Assembly (NCBI GenBank): GCA_944472155.2
Contig: OX235271.1
Coordinates: 125,865,329-125,929,328, forward strand
Reading direction: 5' to 3'
DNA length: 64,000 bases
Source: Trichobilharzia szidati
Taxonomy: Eukaryota; Platyhelminthes; Trematoda; Strigeidida; Schistosomatidae
The notes under the pieces are model-generated. The model did not search any database. It was not told where the DNA came from and was given only the letters and a program-made list of their open reading frames with translations. How positions within the stretch are numbered: position 1 is the stretch's first letter; each line of letters begins with the position of its first letter. The position numbers were made by a program, and so were the translations under genes. Positions 34,701 through 46,422 of this stretch are shown here, one piece after another.

Positions 34701-37700
34701 AAAAACACAATATAAATTGAAAGTTATTGTACCACTGTTATATATGCAGTTGTATGTGAATGCTTCTATGCATGTAAGTCAGTTGCTCACCTTTGTGATC
34801 CAGGTTGTGATTGGTTTTATTGGTAGTTCTGTCATCACTATGATGCTCTAGAGTAACACGAAATGATTCATCAGTGAATTACCTGCAGAGTTGAATTTGA
34901 CCAGTAATTCCTGGTCGTTCATGTATCAGGTGCTTTTAATTTATTATTATGTGCATTTAATGTTGTAAAAACAGGAGTCTTATTTTTCAACATTTGTACT
35001 GTATACGTTGATAATAATAATAATGATAATAATTTGCTTTATTCTAGAAACAGTACTAGTGGTACAGTGTGGAATTTTCAGCACATATCTACAATATTTG
35101 CATCTAATTTTACCGACATTTAAAATAAGTATTAAACAAAAAAAAATAAATCTGAAGACACCAACAGCAAAAAAAAACAGGATAAACACAAAATAATTAT
35201 AAATGCGAAAAAGTACCCAAGTCTACCAAGGTCTAATGCAGTGTTTGTGGTGGTAGTGTGAGTAATCCTGAATAATACAAAATTTTTTAAGGTGGTGACT
35301 ACGGCGTTCACAACCAACGATTGTCAGTTTAATATTACCGAAAAGTATAGAAAATAAGAAAAAACAACCACAAAACTAATAATTACATGATGGTTAATGA
35401 CAGGACAATTTTGTAATACGCATAGTGCTAATGGAATCGGAACCAGTGGATACACAATAGGAACATAGTAAAGTACAAAAAAGAAAGCCAATGTTAATAA
35501 TTTAGGTAGCTAAGTATGTTTGAGAAGGAGTTCACTATAGAATACAAAATAAGAGAAATAAAAGAGCCTAAAATTATGTTGTTAATAACAAAGCAAGTCA
35601 TAGGTTTCACACTTAACATTGTCTCTGTCGCTTAGATCACGGGCCAAGTATGGTATCGTTGAGTTCCTGTACTTGGTTGTACGAGCGTAGATTATTTTAT
35701 ACTGATTTCTGGTTTTGCTTGATGAGATACAAGGCGAGAGTTGGGAATAGATGGGGTGTTGGGGGTCGGAGAGTATGGTTTTTGACCATTTTTCGCATGT
35801 ATTCAGATGCCTATCAACTAAAGTAGTGACGAGCTGACTGAGATTTACACCACTAGTCCTACTGACTACCTTCAACATCATTCTCAAGATGGTTAACTGA
35901 TGCTTAAATCAGCCTTGGATAGGTTTGCTGCAATAGATGAGAGTAATAAGGACGCAAAATATTCGCTACCACAATATGATTTGTAGTGCATAAATAATTC
36001 CTTCGAAATTTAGCCTAAACGACTACGTAATGGAGAAAGTTAACTCATGCACCCATTTTGTTTTCTCACGTCACCTATCGTAAATATGGAATGATAAAGT
36101 GGGAGTCACCTTATCTTTAATCTTGATCATATAGGAAAATTAAAAGGGCACATGGCCCTTGAAGTAGTTTTTAGTTGGATACTGTTCAGTGTGTCTTTTG
36201 TGAGGAATAGAATAGTCAATATTAACAAGAACAGTGTTGTGAGAAGTGTAGTAAGTATAAAAAGATGACTGAAACCTTATCACTTTGACTCATTGTCGGT
36301 GCCTATTTTTCAGGTGCTTCGACAAAGTTCTGAGTTTTGTTGTGCAATTCGTGGTACATATCTGCAGATATGTAAAAGACTCATGATTTTGTTCTCACTT
36401 TCGTGATACAGTTTATGTGTTACTCTTTCTATAGCTTGAATTAGATGTTCATTTGTGCCCGTATGAGTAAATACGATACTTTGTAATTGTAATCTTCGAT
36501 GGCCGAATACCAGTTTGTATGAGACCGGAATCCGAAATTGCCATTCATGTTTTCGCAGTAAAGAGAAACAAACACTAACAGACATTTAAACAGTACAGTA
36601 ATAGAAATAGTCAATCACTACAGTAAATCCGAAATGTATACGATATTCGTAGTGATAGTTTGTGCTGGACTTTGTAATATGCTACTGTGTTCACATAGTA
36701 CTCATCCTAAGGTAACTAGGAAGTAGCTAAACCTCTGTACTATGTTATCTTCTCTATATTTCCACACACTGGAAATTCGTTACTTTATTCCTCTTTGTTT
36801 TGTGAATTTGACAGTGTTGCCCTGGTTATGTTGATACCGATATGACTAGTCACAAAGGAGTGAAAACAACTGATGAGGGTGAGTCTGTATGTAACAATTC
36901 ACTTTCTGGAACGTTTTGTTTATCAAGAAGAAAAGTTAGTCTTAATAATTAATATTTATCTGGAGGCATGGTATCTCAGTATCTCAAATGAATTACAACA
37001 CAGATTTTCGCACCACTGTGTACCGTTTTAAATTGAAACGACCCACAGAAGCTGACATGCAAAGTGTCAAAAGTGTTATAATTACTTTATCTGTAGTTGG
37101 GAAAACTCATATAGCCATGAAAACCTAAAGTGAACAACAGTGACAGTTACTGCTGAGACGAACTAACTTTCAAGTGGTCCTCTAACTGACTTCAGCTGAT
37201 GATGAAATCCTCCATGCGAACTATCTTTCCTCAAGATTTTCTAGAGGTGTAAATACTGGGGCAATAATTTTGTTCGAGAACTGCGCTGACACCCAATGAG
37301 GAGGTGTTTGTAGTTAGTGTTCAAAGCCATTGGTAGTCACGAATGTAGAAATTCTAGTTAGCATTTTTCGGACTGGTTTGATTATAGACTCCCGAATCGA
37401 GTTTGGCTTATTTGCTGTAACTGCTTCATTGGTTACTGTGTATTGAGAAGTTGTAGACTCACTCAGTATGTGTTTCATGCGAGCATTCGGTGATCGGACT
37501 TAGTGAGTTAATACACTAACCACAATATGCTGTAATTATCGAGTTGCTTATGATCTTGTATTCTATCTAGAAAATTCCTAATGCTAGTTACACGCAAGAC
37601 TGTAATAAGAAAATCTTGAAATAAAATGAGTGTCTTAATAATTTATTACGATAACAGTCTATCCAAGTTTACTAGATCAAATCGCTATCTGTAAATAAAA

Positions 37701-38440
37701 CACAGACAAGAGATACCACAGTTTTCACTGCAATATAAATATGAAGACGTCTAACTACTCAAATGGGTATTGTTCGCCGTCATGTCCCATTATTTGATCG
37801 TTGGGAGTTCGAGTTGACCTTCGGTTTTGTAAGTTCCCAAAACAATGATTTATTAATAGGTCTGTGACGAAGCCAAGTAGGTCAGAACGTGGAGGTATTG
37901 GAAGTTAAGTATACTTGCATACTTAAGTGAACCAGAGTTGGATAGTTATCCGACATGTTTCACTTATTCAAACACTATTGGCTTAGAAACAGTATGTCAT
38001 CTTCAGTAAACATTATGAACATTAATTTCGTTGAGGAATGATGATTTTGTCTATTTCAGAAGTGATGGTCGGTAGTTAGTAGACTGCAGTTACACACGTC
38101 TCATGGGTTCACTGTTTACTGTGTCTAGCTTCTCCTCATTCAGACTCTACGTTTTACTCCAGCACAGTTTAACCTCATTCCTATTTTCCACTGAATTGTA
38201 CATATGCTTTTTTAAGTACTGTTGTATCCAAAACAGATCTCACCGACTGTTATTCTAATAAACTGCTTTGCTACTAAATAGTGTGATAATTTATTGTTGG
38301 TATAGCATAAACACCCAATTATGTTTCTGGTTATTTTAGGAGCTGATACGCCGTTTTACTTGTCCACATTACCAATTGGAGTTAAAGAACCGATTAACCA
38401 ATTTGTCTACGAAAGGAAAGTGGTCAATTGGCGCAAGTGA
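31768..38440 (+). CDS. CBR1: Carbonyl reductase (CBR1-like SDR), copy A, 8 exons
   Basis: Exons 31768-31782, 31828-31921, 31954-32135, 32170-32282, 32320-32445, 34418-34556, 36815-36878, 38340-38440; total 834 nt, 277 aa, the same length as human CBR1. The first four introns are 45, 32, 34 and 37 nt, the later three 1.5-2.3 kb; all are GT..AG and in frame. The classical SDR set is present: TGSNKGIG cofactor motif at residues 7-14, NNAA at 90-93, catalytic Ser in NVSSS (about 140), Tyr194 and Lys198 (AYGVSK), then CCPGYVDTDM and the C-terminal GADTPFYL. Family role: cytosolic NADPH-dependent reduction of aldehydes and ketones, including quinones and prostaglandins in animals. Stop is TGA. The gene sits in the left arm of an inverted duplication facing copy B. 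Confidence 0.93.
33080..33400 (+). pseudogene. Non-LTR reverse transcriptase C-terminal fragment in intron 5
   Basis: The plus strand reads DCETWPLKSEDMKKLIIFDH and RCLRSIS, the conserved (Y)GCETW.L......L..FDHRCLR.I block found after the reverse transcriptase domain of schistosome LINEs. It lies in the part of the fifth intron that has no counterpart in copy B. Confidence 0.75.
35003..35888 (-). mobile_element. 5'-truncated non-LTR insertion in copy A intron 6
   Basis: Copy B continues from GTACTGTATACGTT straight into AACTGATGCTTAAATC. Copy A has about 890 bp in between, starting with (TAA)n-type repeats that would be the 3' tail of a minus-strand element. Its frame 35887-35582 reads VDRHLNTCEKWSKTI, PQHPIYSQL, SKTRNQYKIIYARTTKYRNS and IPYLARDL, a LINE polymerase C terminus. 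A short GTTA/GTTGA match at the borders may be the target duplication. Present in one arm only. Confidence 0.8.
35889..36814. other. Intron 6 remainder of copy A
   Basis: Intronic DNA matching copy B in reverse complement. The minus-strand frame 36310-36585 has no domain. A similar reading in copy B is broken, so I do not call a gene. Confidence 0.5.
36879..38339. other. Intron 7 of copy A
   Basis: Intronic DNA, 1461 nt, with no recognised element. It is shorter than its counterpart, which has about 330 extra bp at 53890-54225. Confidence 0.55.
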
Positions 38441-38859
38441 TTTGCTGAGGAGCCTTTCTACTAATGTTTATCTGACTCGGGGTTATCAATAAAATTGTGC
38501 TATTTGTGTCAGTTGTGTGATTGTTATTTCACTCTTTTCTGTGTAGAATGCAAAACCTTGTACTGAATTGATGCCTCAAGATGAATAGTGTAAACAATTC
38601 AGTAAATAACGTTTTTATTCATAAAGTACTGTGTTCTTTTGAATGTTACAGCCGCATTATTTTGTCGATTTGACGGATTTCGTATAAAGATTTCATATTT
38701 TCATAGGGAAGTAAAAAGTTGTGCGATGGTGTTATGTGTGACAAATGACTGATGAGAACATTGACTAATCAAAGTTCTAATTGTACAACTATACGTAAAA
38801 GTCACTACCAAACAGTCAGATTTCAGATTGTCATGCAATAGCAATAAATATGCTTAAAA

Positions 38860-39582
38860 CTATCTATTCATATATGCGAGATGACTGTCTTCAGGGAACC
38901 GATTATAATCAGTATGAGTTCGATGTTTTTTATTTAGCTGAAAATAAATATAACTTGTAGGATAACTTTTCCTCATAAACAAGATTTGAAGAAAGTAGGA
39001 TTTCCGGAATTCACTGAGTGAACTTGAAATGCCTTCACGGTCCACTGGTGATGTGTTTGCGTCTAATACTAAAAAAAACACAGCTTAGAAATGGTTGGTT
39101 ATGTGTGTGTATTGAAACAGCGTAACTTGATGATTAAATAGGTTAATTCGCCTGTGTGTGGTAACTTCGAAGGAGTCAGGATGCTTGCACACCAAACGTA
39201 GTAACAGATAAACCAAGTAACTCATACATCGCTTGCAAGTTACCCCTAGCTGTGGTGTGTACAGGTAGACTGGAATGAAAAACACCTGCATATATATAAG
39301 AAACATTCCATACATGTAGCGGCGTGTAATCCAACATGACAAAGAAAGTATCCATTCAAAAATTATTGGTGAAGGCAGCGATTATGTGTGTATGTGAAGA
39401 ATTAGTATGTGGATGAGTGAACGTATCAGTTCTCTCGCCAGTGGTAACTTCGACAGCGCTGGCCTTCTCATCTCACCAGTGACAGTAACAAATACTCCGA
39501 CTTCAACATACACTCGTTTCAAAATATCAGTAGGCGTAGTGAGTTGACATAGACGGCGAGATTTCGGTGAATTGGAGCTCAT
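38860..39582 (-). other. Repeated short-ORF block, copy A (unknown)
   Basis: Three minus-strand frames follow each other: 39582-39382 (starting MSSNSPKSRRL), 39342-39085 and 39081-38860. They recur in copy B at 51440-51658, 52130-52372 and 52390-52602, and the first recurs again at 45779-45579. A related motif, (F/V)E.TT.RRI..L.HQ....THIT, appears in the first and second frames. The first frame is shifted here relative to copy B after VFVTVTG, where a good GTGAGA donor occurs; a TATATATGCAG acceptor precedes the second. It may be an eroded multi-exon gene or part of a repeat. No family is recognised. Confidence 0.35.
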
Positions 39583-39584
39583 TG

Positions 39585-39942
39585 TTTGACGACAGATGAG
39601 AAGGGCCAGGCAATAGATCGTTTATTGAGAAAATCAACAGGTATTTATAGATTTTTTTTATGTACATTATTATATGTTATTTTTAGCAGAGAAACAGCGT
39701 CTTCTGATAGGTTGTTTTCTCCCTGGAATTTATTCTGTCATCTCTCTATGGCTGTCTCTTTCGATGTCAGACCACATATCTGTGAATTGTATCCGCCCAC
39801 GCGTAGTCTTCTGTGATTAGTTGCTGAGTTAGTTAGTTAGCTAGTTTTTTTTTCTTGTTTCACTCATGACCGAGATTCGGGACGTTAACATTGACGTAAA
39901 TCGCTGTATAGCAATTTTGGCTAGCAGACAGCTATCACCACA
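39585..39942 (-). mobile_element. Solo LTR, family 1, left arm
   Basis: Reverse complement of TGTGGTGATAG..GTCAAA, 358 bp, flanked by ATTG on both sides (39581-39584, 39943-39946; CAAT on the element strand). It has the TCTATAAATACCTG TATA-like box and AATAAA. The same element with the same CAAT duplication is at 51089-51437. Confidence 0.85.
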
Positions 39943-40380
39943 ATTGCATAATTGTCATGGTCGGTACAAGGTGTGTTGGAAACACGGTTTCTTGTAGACT
40001 GCCTCCAACAATCCACCCACACACCATTGCATGAATGAGTACCTGTGTTTTCAGAGACACGTCAGGTATGTTCATAAGCACTGAGAATGTGTGTGGTGAC
40101 AAAACACTAGCATGCATATCACACTTTTCTGCAACACAAATCTAAATATTGGTTGACTTTGAGGCTGTGTCTAGCAATCACATTTGTAATTCTCAAACTA
40201 CCTCGCAATTCCCAACACTGTTTCTTCCTTGAGAAGCCGAGATTATTGAGTGTAAACTACATGTCATCTCTTCGATAGCACAACTTGTAAATAAAATCAC
40301 AAGGATAAATCCAAGTGCCTACACACTAATGAGGGATTGAGCCGAGTAGTTGTATACAACGTACATCAAGGAGTAGTGCT

Positions 40381-41335
40381 TGCTAGCCAGATGGGAGTGA
40401 TTGTCATAGCAGATGGTGAACAGTGGAATGTGTCGCTCTATTTGTATAATGTTGAATGTGAGTATATAAATCATAGTCATAAGTGAGAAAATTCGTGGTA
40501 GTTAACCAGTGAATTGTCAGTATTCGATTGCATGCAATGTGATGGAGAATTGACCGGAGTACTAATCACAAGTATTGATTTTAGTCAAGTTGACCTACTA
40601 TTTAACAAATCGGGTCTCACATACTGTATCATCAATACACACGCACGCACACACACACACACACACTAGGCTTGTTTGTGAGTTGCTAATCCTAATTCAC
40701 TTGATTAATCTCAGGTGAGCACGTCCATTCAGAAATATGAAGCTTTCTTTCTTACTGAAACAAACCCACTAGTTGAACAAGTATGCATCATTCAAGTAAG
40801 TGAAAACAGCTTGATTTGTCCTCATTATCAGCTGATAATATGAGTGAAACACAAGCCACCCGGTAACGATGAGAAGCTGGAAAGGTGTAGAGTAATGCTA
40901 CACTAGAGATATTCTTCCAAAGTCATTGTGCTTCAGATAAGCCTTTTAGTAACCGAAAAGCAGATCCAGTGTCTAGAAAATCGACTCCAACAATCCCAAT
41001 ATTCATAATAAAAATAATGCTAATGATAATAGTAGTATTAGTTTTAATTTGAGAGAAGAAAATCAAACTATCTAACTAGTGGATCTTGGAAGGCAGAATG
41101 GTACCACGAGGGCTTGACGCATACAAGAATATAGATAGATAAAGGACGAGGGTGAGGTGAACCATGGAAGGGTAGACAACTATTTGCACACTACTTTTGA
41201 CTTCCTTCTATTCCACTCGAGAGTAGTGTTGTTTGTATCCAGGAGTCAAGTAGAACAACTTGTCCTCATCAATGCAAAAGTGTGCATTTGAATAAATTGA
41301 ATTACACCTGATTCATATATCTGCTATGTATTTTA
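40381..41335 (+). repeat. End unit of the left arm with CA repeat
   Basis: About 950 bp recurring almost unchanged at 43980-44930 (direct) and 50640-49700 (inverted), with partial inverted pieces at 43020-43975 and 47350-47500. It includes a CGCACGCACACACAC microsatellite. No coding potential was recognised. Confidence 0.88.
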
Positions 41336-41714
41336 TTCTGGACTTTAGTTTAATCTTTAGACTTGAAGATTTTCGGAAGGATGTTGAAAGCACTCTTCAA
41401 CATCTTTCCGCGCTTTTGTGTCAGTGTAATGGCTTATGTATTTTAAGAATTGCTTCACAACTCGAAACTTTACATTTCCTTGTTTGTTTGTTTTTCTAGT
41501 AAATGTTAGATTGATTGTTTATTTGGTTTACTTTCCAACATGGATCCTTTGGATATAATCTTTTTGACTAATAATACATATAACTAACTCTTTGCTATTT
41601 TATCAGTATTAAACACTATTATATATTGATAAGTTTCATTTAATTTACATGCCGAAGTCACTGGATATGTGGTTTACGTGTTATTTTTGGTAATCGTCGT
41701 TCAACAGGCAATTA
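41336..41714. other. Spacer start, nothing recognised
   Basis: AT-rich DNA after the arm homology ends, up to the RTE fragment. No signal seen. Confidence 0.45.
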
Positions 41715-42075
41715 CAGGTTATAATGGACAATATTCCAGTCGGTGAAATTAAAATTCTAATGGGCAACATGAACGCCAAAGCAGGACCAGACAACACAAG
41801 AAGAGAACTTACTGTGGGTCGATAAGCACCTGAATAAATGAATGGAGAAGGAGAACTCTTCGATGAATTCATTGCCTTCAGTGAACCAGTGATTGGGTGC
41901 AGCGCAAACGAGCACAAAGAGATATATAAGGCTACATGAGTGTCACTAGGTCGGCGAACCAAAAAGCAAATTGACTTCATCTCAAACTCAAAGAAGTGGA
42001 GACGCTGTGGAAAGTTGAGAGAAACTTTGACTGCACTGCACCAGACAAATTGGGAGAATCACGAGAATTCTGAGT
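41715..42075 (+). pseudogene. RTE-type endonuclease fragment
   Basis: The plus strand reads ILMGNMNAKAGPDNTRREL, a GEGELFDEFIAFSEPVIG stretch, HKEIYKAT and KKQIDFISNSKKWRR. This matches the middle of RTE-clade apurinic endonucleases (LLGDFNAKVG.DN..RE..MG....NENGERL...L.IGGT.F.H..IHK.TW...NQIDH). The catalytic DFN has become NMN and stops interrupt it. Confidence 0.85.
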
Positions 42076-42379
42076 AGAATAAGTGTTCGAAATCCTGAAA
42101 ACATACTTCATGTGCTCAGTTTCATCAAATTTATGGCATTTAGCAGCCCGAAAACGAGAAGTACATCATAGATGAATCTTTCTATGTGAAATACACGGTT
42201 TGATATTTTTGCTTTCTGTCTGTATTCCGTCGCATGTGGATGACAGTTTCGATTTCGTTTTATGAACACTTGCACTATCAAATTTGGACAGCATGATACC
42301 ACACACCGACGCAGTGGGAGCTGGCTATTCACTGTTGACATCTTCATATGCAATGCATAAATCATTAGCAGCTTGAAAG

Positions 42380-42840
42380 ATGCAGGAAGGTATCTGAACC
42401 AGCTCTTTCTCTATATTCGGAATATTGATCCCAGCAATTAACCGATCAGGTAGTTGAGAATGGAGCTGATCCCCGAAATTGCACTTCTAAGCTTGTATCT
42501 AGAGCTCGAATCTCTTGATTAGGAGCACGAACAAGTTTGTTGAACTGAGCCCTCTCTCATGTTACGAAAGTTTTTTTATGGAAATGATCTGTTAGAAGTC
42601 CACGAGGGTTATCATATGACAGAGAAATTTGTTTATCTGGAAATGACTGAGTTTTCACTAGGATGTACGCATCAATTCTCACAGCAGTAATAAAAAGAGG
42701 CGAAATTTTGTCATCGCGAATATTCCTCGGCATGCAACATGCGTCGAAGTAATCAACATAATCTGTGATTTCCTGCGGTGAATCATTCATAGGAAACATT
42801 CCAAGATTATTTAATTCCATTTCCACGCGAAAACGTTATA
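42380..42840 (-). pseudogene. Ty3/Gypsy gag fragment
   Basis: The minus-strand 42826-42557 frame has SPQEITDYVDYFDACCMPRN, SPLFITAVRIDAYILVKTQS and LSYDNPRGLLTDHF, a gag capsid pattern of schistosome Gypsy elements. After one TGA (an Arg codon in relatives) the reading continues with ERAQFNKLVRAPNQEI. The 42108-42365 frame may be the eroded zinc-finger region. No protease or polymerase follows. Confidence 0.75.
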
Positions 42841-43116
42841 ATTAATTGCAATAGTAGTATATCGCAAAGACCGAATTGAAGGAAATCAACCAACAACACA
42901 GAGAGGGAATATTAAACGAATCTGTATTTCGCGGAATAAATTCAAATTATCATAAAAAATATATGAATATACTACAGTGAGCAAGAAAATATACAGCCAA
43001 AAAAACTGATAGTCACAAAAACATTTCAAATGAAGAAATAATCACCGAATTTCCAGGGTGTTATCTTTACCTGGTGGCTTGTGTTTCACTCATATTATCA
43101 GCTGATGATGAGTAAA
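42841..43116. other. Short unexplained stretch joining an inverted arm-end piece
   Basis: No gene. From about 43020 it becomes an inverted copy of the arm-end unit (GGTGGCTTGTGTTTCACTCA). Confidence 0.45.
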
Positions 43117-43315
43117 AATCGTCGGTGGCATAGCGGTTAGGAGGCTCGCCAACCATGCACATGCTCCGGGGTTCGAACCCACGCCGAAGGACACCCGAAA
43201 TCTATGGTCGGCCTGCAAAATTTGGCCTACCGATATCCATGCTGAAAATTCCATACTTGTACTGAAAATAGGGTGTCGCATAAAGCTGTAGTCAAAAATA
43301 TAAATATAAATTGTC
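43117..43315 (+). repeat. tRNA-derived SINE insertion
   Basis: A box TGGCATAGCGG and B box GGTTCGAACCC, then about 130 nt ending in an A-rich AAATATAAATATAAATT tail. It interrupts an inverted copy of the arm-end unit: the uninterrupted version reads GCTGATAATGAGGACAAATC then TTACTTGAATGATGC. This gives it clear insertion boundaries. It lacks the hammerhead core of the SINEs at 280-610. Confidence 0.72.
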
Positions 43316-43438
43316 TTCATTTACTTGAATGATGCATACATGTTCAAATAGTGGGTTTGATTCAGTAAGAAAGAAAGCTTCATATTTCTGAATGGACGTG
43401 CTCACCTGAGATTAATCAAGTGAATTAGGATTAGCTAC

Positions 43439-43810
43439 TGTGGCGGTAAATAATTCCCCAAAATTATTAACCACAGCAATCATCACTCAACATTGGATGC
43501 TGACCACCACTGTTTAAGTCGACTTGTTTAGCTGAAGGCTTCCGGTCAAGCATCCTCGCCATTTGGTGCTCCGTCGTGTCACGTGCGCGCACGATTACTA
43601 GCTAGCTAAGCATTCACCTCTACCCGCGATTTTGTCCCGAAATATAATACGTACTTTGGACGACAAAATCTGGTCTTTTGCTTTACCATTTGGTACTCGA
43701 AGAACGAACACTATAGAAGTTGTTGGTATAAGATCTTGCGTTAGTATAATCCGTAAAACTCGCGAACGTCGATACCTGCAAACAATAAACTGGTGAGCCC
43801 AACCACCAAA
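43439..43810 (+). mobile_element. Solo LTR, family 2
   Basis: TGTGGCGGTAAATAATTCCC.. to ..ACTGGTGAGCCCAACCACC, 372 bp, flanked by CTAC at 43435-43438 and 43811-43814. It splits an inverted copy of the arm-end unit between GGATTAG and CTCACAAACAAGC. It is closely similar to 45849-46217 in reverse complement. Confidence 0.8.
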
Positions 43811-43979
43811 CTACTCACAAACAAGCATAGTGTGTGTGTGTGTGTGCGTGCGTGTGTATTGATGATACAGTATGTGAGACCCGATTTGTTAAATAGTAGG
43901 TCAACTTGACTAAAATCAATACTTGTGGTTAGTACTCCGGTCAATTTTCCATCACATTACATGCCATCGTAAACTGAGT

Positions 43980-45560
43980 GATTTTCACAGCAGATGGTGA
44001 AGAGTGGAGTGTGTCGCTCTATTTGTATAATGTTGAATGTGAGTATATAAATCATAGTCATAAGTGAGAAAATTCGTGGTAGTTAACCAGTGAATTGTCA
44101 GTATTCCATTGCATGTAATGTGATGGAAAATTGACCTGAGAACTAATCACAAGTATTGATTTTAGTCAAGTTGACCTACTATTTAACAAATCGGGTCTCA
44201 CAAACTGTATCATCAATACACACGCACGCACACACACACACACACACTAGGCTTGTTTGTGAGTTGCTAATCCTAATTCACTTGATTAATCTCAGGTGAG
44301 CACGTCCACTCAGAAATATGAAGCTTTCTTTCTTACTGAAACAAACCGACTAGTTGAACAAGTATGCATCATTCAAGTAAGTGAAAACAGCTTGATTTGT
44401 CCTCATTATCAGCTGATAATATGAGTGAAACACAAGCCACCCGGTAACGATAAGAAGCTGGAAAGGTGTAGAGTAATGCTACACTAGAGATATTCTTCCA
44501 AAGTCATTGTGCTTCAGATAAGCCTTTTAGTAACCGAAAACCAGATCCAGTGTCTAGAAAATCGACTCCAACAATCCCAATATTCATAATAAAAATAATG
44601 CTAATGATAATAGTAGTATTAGTTTTAATTTGAGAGAAGAAAATCAAACTATCTAACTAGTGGATCGTGGAAGGCAGAATGGTACCACGAGGGCTTGACG
44701 CATACAAGAATATAGATAGATAAAGGACGAGGGTGAGGTGAACCATGGAAGGGTAGACAACTATTTGCACACTACTTTTGACTTCCTTCTATTCCACTCG
44801 AGAGTAGTGTTGTTTGTATCCAGGAGTCAAGTAGAACAACTTGTCCTCATCAATGCAAAAGTGTGCATTTGAATAAATTGAATTACACCTGATTCATATA
44901 TCTGCTATGAATTGTATTCTAGACTTCAGCTCACAGCTAGCCAGCCGCTTGTATTCAAAGAGACAAAGAAAGTATTAGGGAAGCATGAATCTGAAATTTA
45001 TCTCATTCCATCTTTTCGACGTGCTTACAGCTGATAATTTTTAAGATGCTTTGAATACTGCATTTTGCATCTGTCAACAATCTACTAGATTGTCAGCACC
45101 TGGTGTCATAACAACGACACCACAATACTATCTTCACACAATGCAATCTAAAATTGGATTTCATTCATACTCACTTGTTTTATTCATCTATTGATGAAGG
45201 AGGCCGTTATATTTGGTGCCTCACGACCTCCTCACACATGAGAATTTCTGACAAAAGTCAGCTAGCTAACCTTGAAGATTTGTGATACTTGGTGAGAAAT
45301 ATTCGTAGTCACTGATCGAGGGTTGTACTCCTCTCCTAATCATCAATCAATCAATCAATCAAAACTACTCACTGATAGATATTATTTATGCGAATCACCT
45401 AGCATACGACAAACATCAGATTCATGAATAGTGGAGACTCGCATCAAAGAGATTCAGAAACGAGTCATCGCTGAACTGGTAGATAATATCATCATCAATT
45501 CTGATTAACTCAGGTGGTGATCAAGCGGATCATAGCAATACTTCTAATATTCTAATGAAC
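43980..45560 (+). repeat. Third copy of the arm-end unit plus extension
   Basis: 43980-44930 repeats 40381-41335 directly. 44930-45560 then matches 49690-49150 in reverse complement, including a (TCAA)n run at 45345-45365. The left border is head to head with the inverted piece at 43020-43975. Confidence 0.85.
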
Positions 45561-45564
45561 CGAT

Positions 45565-45779
45565 GGTGGAAGCAACGACTATGTGTGTATGTGAAGAATT
45601 AGTATGTGGATGAGTGAACGTATCAGTTCTCTCGCCAGTGGTAACTTCGACAGCGCTGGCCTTCTCATCTCACCAGTGACAGTAACAAATACTCCGACTT
45701 CAACATACACTCGTTTCAAAATATCAGTAGGCGTAGTGAGTTGACATAGACGGCGAGAATTAGGTGAATTGGAGCTCAA
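45565..45779 (-). other. Third copy of the MSSNSP short frame
   Basis: The 66-codon frame differs from 39582-39382 by one residue (Asn for Lys at position 7) and has the same downstream frameshift. Only this part of the short-ORF block is present; the following frames are missing. Confidence 0.45.
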
Positions 45780-45848
45780 TGTGTGACGACAGATGAGAAG
45801 GGCCAGGCAATAGATCGTGTATTCTGAAAATCAACAGGTTTTAGAGGT

Positions 45849-46217
45849 TGACGGGCTCACCAGTGTGATGGTGGCTGCGGGTATCGACGTTCGCGAGTTG
45901 TACGGATTATACTAACGCAAGATCTTATACCAACAACTTCTATAGTGTTCGTTCTTCGAGTACCAAATGGTAAAGCAAAAGACCAGATTTTGTCGTCCAA
46001 AGTACGTATTATATTTCGGGACAAAATCGCGGGTAGAGGTGAATGCTTAGCTAGCTAGTAATCGTGCGCGCACGTGACACGACGGAGCACCAAATGGCGA
46101 GGATGCTTGACCGGAAGCCTTCAGCGAAACAAGTCGACTTAAACAGTGATGGTCAGCATCCAATGTTGAGTGATGATTGCTGTGGTTAATAATTTTGGGG
46201 AATTATTTACCGCTACA
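45849..46217 (-). mobile_element. Solo LTR, family 2, nested
   Basis: The reverse complement starts TGTAGCGGTAAATAATTCCC and ends CACTGGTGAGCCCGTCA, 369 bp, with AGGT at 45845-45848 and 46218-46221. It is inserted in the family 1 LTR close to the TATA-like box. Confidence 0.82.
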
Positions 46218-46422
46218 AGGTATTTATAGTATTATTATATTTCAATAATTTTCACAATGATAAGTTTTGTTATTGGTAATATTTCGAGCAAAATTACTGG
46301 CGGTGTTCACACCACTGTTGGAATTGTTTGATTCACACATTGGTGATTTGTACTCATATATATTTTTCATTATATTTGCTCATTCATGTTTTTTTTGTAT
46401 TTGAGTTATATTCCACGTTTAC

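Larger units (their letters stand above)
31735..41335 (+). repeat. Left arm of the inverted duplication
   Basis: From just upstream of carbonyl reductase copy A to about 41335, the sequence matches 58690-49700 in reverse complement: all eight exons, most intron sequence, the short-ORF block, a solo LTR and the CA-repeat end unit. Differences are substitutions plus separate insertions. Copy A alone has unmatched DNA at about 32460-33400, 33560-33935 and 35003-35888. Confidence 0.9.

Noticed and set aside
34980..35196. Short frames near the TAA repeats as genes
   Set aside because: They lie in the 3' tail and UTR of the LINE insertion.
40645..40670. CRISPR-like or regulatory direct repeats in the CA-rich unit
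   Set aside because: A plain (CA)n microsatellite with no spacer structure; no prokaryotic features anywhere.
43117..43190. tRNA gene
   Set aside because: Same reason: no closing acceptor stem, and it interrupts a unit that exists elsewhere without it.
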